From Chryseobacterium sp. UBA6632 (GTDB taxonomy: Bacteria > Bacteroidota > Bacteroidia > Flavobacteriales > Weeksellaceae): a stretch of DNA of 8,845 bases. The translations under genes and the position numbers were made by a program. Below are positions 7,195 to 8,845 of this stretch, one piece after another; positions within the stretch are counted from its first letter, which is position 1; the number at the start of each line of letters is the position of its first letter. The DNA is taken from contig DKLU01000297.1 in NCBI GenBank assembly GCA_002455915.1, forward strand, positions 1 to 8,845, written 5' to 3'. Under the pieces are notes generated by a model. That model made no database searches, was not told where the DNA came from, and was given only the letters and a program-made list of their open reading frames with translations.

Positions 7195-8280
7195 TTACTC
7201 TGCTTTTAATTTTAGTGACTGAAGAACTTTCTTAGGATCTTGTGCTTTCACCTGAACCTTTTGATCGTCTTTCACTTTCTGAACTCCTTCTAACAAGATC
7301 TTATCGCCTGTAGACAAGCCGGATCCAACAACATAAACGTCAGGAAGTTCGTAAGCCACTTTAATATTTCTGGACTTCACAACACCTTTATTATCCACTA
7401 CAAAAACATATTTCTGATCCTGAATTTCGTAGGTTGCTTTTTGAGGAATGATTAAAGCATTTTTCAAGGGCAACGTCATTCTTACCTTTCCGGTTTGTCC
7501 ATTTCTCAAGAGTTTATCTGGATTCGGGAATTTAGCTCTGAAGGCGATATTTCCTGTTTCATTGTCGAATTCTCCTGTAATGGTTTGAATTTCGCCACTT
7601 TGAGGGAAAGTATCTCCGTTTGCCATAATCAAATTAACGTTCTGGCTACCTCTTGTGGCAACATTCGTCTGATAATTAATATATTCCGGCTCCGAAACAT
7701 TGAAATAAGTATACATATTGGTGTTATCGGAAAGGGAAGTCAGCAAATCTCCTTCATCTACCAAACTACCTAATCTTAAAGGCAGTCTGTTAATAATCCC
7801 CGAAAACGGAGCTTTAATATCTGTAAAAGACAAATGAATCTGTGCCAGTTTTGCTTCTGCATTGGCTGCATCTAATTTAGCCTTTGCCATTGCTCTTTCG
7901 TTTTTAGAGACAATATTGTTGTTGGCTAATGTACTTGCGTTTCTTAATTCAATCGTAGCCTGCTCTACTTCAGCTTTGGCTTTTAATAATTCTGCCTGAT
8001 ACAACTGAGGCATAATTCTAAATAAGGTCTGACCTTGATGAACATACTGACCTTCATCTACATAGATTTTTTCAAGAAAACCTTTTTCCTGTGCACGAAC
8101 TTCGATGTTCTTTACAGACCGGATCTGAGCTACGAATTCTTTATCAATTACCGTATCCATCTTCACGGGTGTAGTAACCGGATAAATTGTAGCTTCTTCT
8201 TTTTCTTCTTTCTTGTTGTTACAACTAACAACCAATAAGAGGGCGCTTAGCATAATGCTTGAGACAACTCTTTTCATCAT
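7195..8280 (-). CDS. Periplasmic adaptor subunit of the RND pump (membrane fusion protein, AcrA/MexA type, lipoprotein)
   Basis: This 361-residue protein bridges the inner-membrane pump and the outer-membrane channel. The signal peptide ends in V-V-S-C, with lipid-attachment Cys20, followed by a charged linker (NNKKEEKEEA). The split biotinyl-lipoyl domain covers about residues 54-90 (IEVRAQEKGFLEKIYVDEGQ region) and 151-185 (FTDIKAPFSGIINRLPLRLG region). These flank an alpha-helical hairpin at about 93-150, shorter than in AcrA. A beta-barrel domain (about 186-275) and a membrane-proximal domain (about 276-345) follow. Length is slightly below the usual 370-400. The start could be either of two adjacent ATGs (8280 or 8277); the choice changes one residue. 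It is first of the three structural efflux genes. The 148-bp region upstream has no exact TAnnTTTG box that I could find, only the near match TGTGTTTG, so expression may depend on the promoter upstream of the small gene at 8818. Confidence 0.95.
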   Translation of the reverse strand: MMKRVVSSIMLSALLLVVSCNNKKEEKEEATIYPVTTPVKMDTVIDKEFVAQIRSVKNIEVRAQEKGFLEKIYVDEGQYVHQGQTLFRIMPQLYQAELLKAKAEVEQATIELRNASTLANNNIVSKNERAMAKAKLDAANAEAKLAQIHLSFTDIKAPFSGIINRLPLRLGSLVDEGDLLTSLSDNTNMYTYFNVSEPEYINYQTNVATRGSQNVNLIMANGDTFPQSGEIQTITGEFDNETGNIAFRAKFPNPDKLLRNGQTGKVRMTLPLKNALIIPQKATYEIQDQKYVFVVDNKGVVKSRNIKVAYELPDVYVVGSGLSTGDKILLEGVQKVKDDQKVQVKAQDPKKVLQSLKLKAE

Positions 8281-8428
8281 AATTTCTAGAGTTTTATATT
8301 TAAATCGTTATTTTTTTAAAGGAAAAAAATGGTAATAATGAGTCTTACGATGTGATGATTACCAGCAAACACAACGCATAACGTTCTCTGCCAGATAATA
8401 GCAGAAAATTAATCGGAAAAATGAGTTT

Positions 8429-8818
8429 TTAAATTCTGATAGAACGGATCAGAATGAATCTTTTAACAGTGGAAAATTGAGATAGAAAGCCATGTATGGC
8501 AGGTTTCAACTGTTTTTTTGCTTCTAAACCGAAAATATAAACCAAACTGAAAACGCTTGCAAAAACAATAATGGTCTGCAAGGTATCTGAAAGCTGAAAA
8601 TCATCTTCGTTAAGCTCTAACGAATAAGCACTTCCTGCATCATCCTGAACTTGCTGAATAGACAATTTTTCGCACGTTTGATTTAAACGATTGGTTCTCT
8701 TAGGCATGTGAGACGTATGACTGGTATAGTCATTTCGCAATGTTTTGACATTGATCTTACTTTCCACTACGAAAAGCAGAAAAAGCGCTGTCAAAAAATA
8801 TGTGATATACGTTCTCAT
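8429..8818 (-). CDS. Small membrane or secreted protein of unknown function at the head of the efflux locus
   Basis: This 129-residue protein starts at ATG 8818 (MRTYITYFLT). Residues about 5-18 are hydrophobic and could be a signal peptide or anchor. Residues about 21-79 are polar, with a basic histidine/threonine-rich part (YTSHTSHMPKRTNR, 31-44) and then an acidic part (LELNEDDFQLSD, 68-79). Residues about 80-98 form a second hydrophobic segment (TLQTIIVFASVFSLVYIFGL region). The last 30 residues are basic and end FILIRSIRI. There is one cysteine (49). I recognise no family or catalytic motif. An ATG at 8839 would add seven residues encoded inside a perfect palindrome with a promoter box, so the shorter start is preferred. 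The gene is on the same strand as the efflux genes and 148 bp upstream of the adaptor, so it may be co-transcribed. A role in regulating or assisting the pump would be guesswork. Confidence 0.6.
   Translation of the reverse strand: MRTYITYFLTALFLLFVVESKINVKTLRNDYTSHTSHMPKRTNRLNQTCEKLSIQQVQDDAGSAYSLELNEDDFQLSDTLQTIIVFASVFSLVYIFGLEAKKQLKPAIHGFLSQFSTVKRFILIRSIRI
8433..8455 (-). terminator. Hairpin overlapping the stop codon of the small gene (weak candidate terminator or attenuator)
   Basis: An 8-bp perfect stem, 8433-8440 with 8448-8455 (ATTCTGAT/ATCAGAAT on the minus strand), with a 7-nt loop covers the last codons of the small gene. On the minus strand it is followed by TTTAAAAACTCATTTTT, which has only a short first T run. 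The stem has just two G-C pairs, so termination would be inefficient at best. It could reduce, rather than block, read-through into the adaptor gene. Confidence 0.3.
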
Positions 8819-8825
8819 TTTGAAG

Positions 8826-8845
8826 GGACAAATGTACATTTGTCC
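8826..8845. promoter_or_regulatory. Perfect 20-bp palindrome with a TAnnTTTG promoter box on each strand
   Basis: The sequence ggacaaatgtacatttgtcc equals its own reverse complement and touches the right window edge, so it may be longer. The minus-strand reading contains TACATTTG (8836-8829), an exact match to the Bacteroidota -7 box, ending about 10 nt before the ATG at 8818. By symmetry the plus strand carries TACATTTG at 8835-8842, pointing out of the window. The -33 element for the minus-strand gene would lie beyond the edge. Its perfect symmetry also fits an operator for a dimeric repressor that would block the promoter. Transcription from the minus-strand box would give a very short leader or a leaderless mRNA. 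Confidence 0.55.

Noticed and set aside
8387..8405. Small hairpin tctgc/gcaga upstream of the adaptor gene
   Set aside because: The stem has five base pairs and no T tract, so there is no support for a terminator or operator.
8819..8839. Longer start of the small gene at 8839
   Set aside because: The extra codons fall inside the palindrome and overlap the TAnnTTTG box; the ATG at 8818 directly precedes the hydrophobic N-terminus.

Overview
The window looks like chromosomal DNA of a low-GC member of the Bacteroidota, most likely a Chryseobacterium-like flavobacterium (Weeksellaceae). This is inferred from three things. Promoter-like sequences match the Bacteroidota TAnnTTTG box. Starts have no obvious Shine-Dalgarno sequence, and lipoproteins are numerous. 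The membrane-anchored TPR/AraC regulator is an architecture typical of this phylum. No database search was possible.

Layout, left to right. Positions 1-1709 (minus strand) hold most of a regulator: signal peptide, periplasmic TPR repeats, one membrane helix and a cytoplasmic AraC-type DNA-binding domain. Its last few residues lie beyond the left edge. A 285-bp AT-rich divergent region (1710-1994) follows, with a good promoter for the regulator and a cluster of overlapping inverted and direct repeats. On the plus strand at 1995-2225 is a 76-residue lipoprotein of unknown function with an acidic motif after the cysteine that resembles the flavobacterial surface-export signal. The 251-bp region 2226-2476 carries two diverged tandem copies of a repeat-plus-hairpin cassette. 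The second hairpin is placed and oriented as the terminator of the efflux operon.

The rest is a minus-strand efflux locus, read from right to left. It starts with a small two-hydrophobic-segment protein of unknown function (8429-8818), then a periplasmic adaptor lipoprotein (7195-8280), an RND pump of the HAE1/AcrB type (3909-7103), and a TolC/NodT-type outer-membrane lipoprotein (2477-3922). The last three form a complete tripartite pump: the inner-membrane proton antiporter captures substrate, the adaptor bridges the periplasm, and the outer-membrane channel releases substrate outside. The pump's proton-relay residues are intact, and the pump and channel genes overlap. A perfect 20-bp palindrome at the right edge (8826-8845) lies just upstream of the first gene. 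It contains a TAnnTTTG box on each strand, so it is a candidate divergent promoter and operator for the locus.

The window is mostly a conventional multidrug-type efflux operon and I see no clear new multi-gene system. The observations most worth a second look are the palindromic promoter at the edge, the duplicated hairpin cassette, and the uncharacterised lipoprotein divergent from the membrane-bound regulator.
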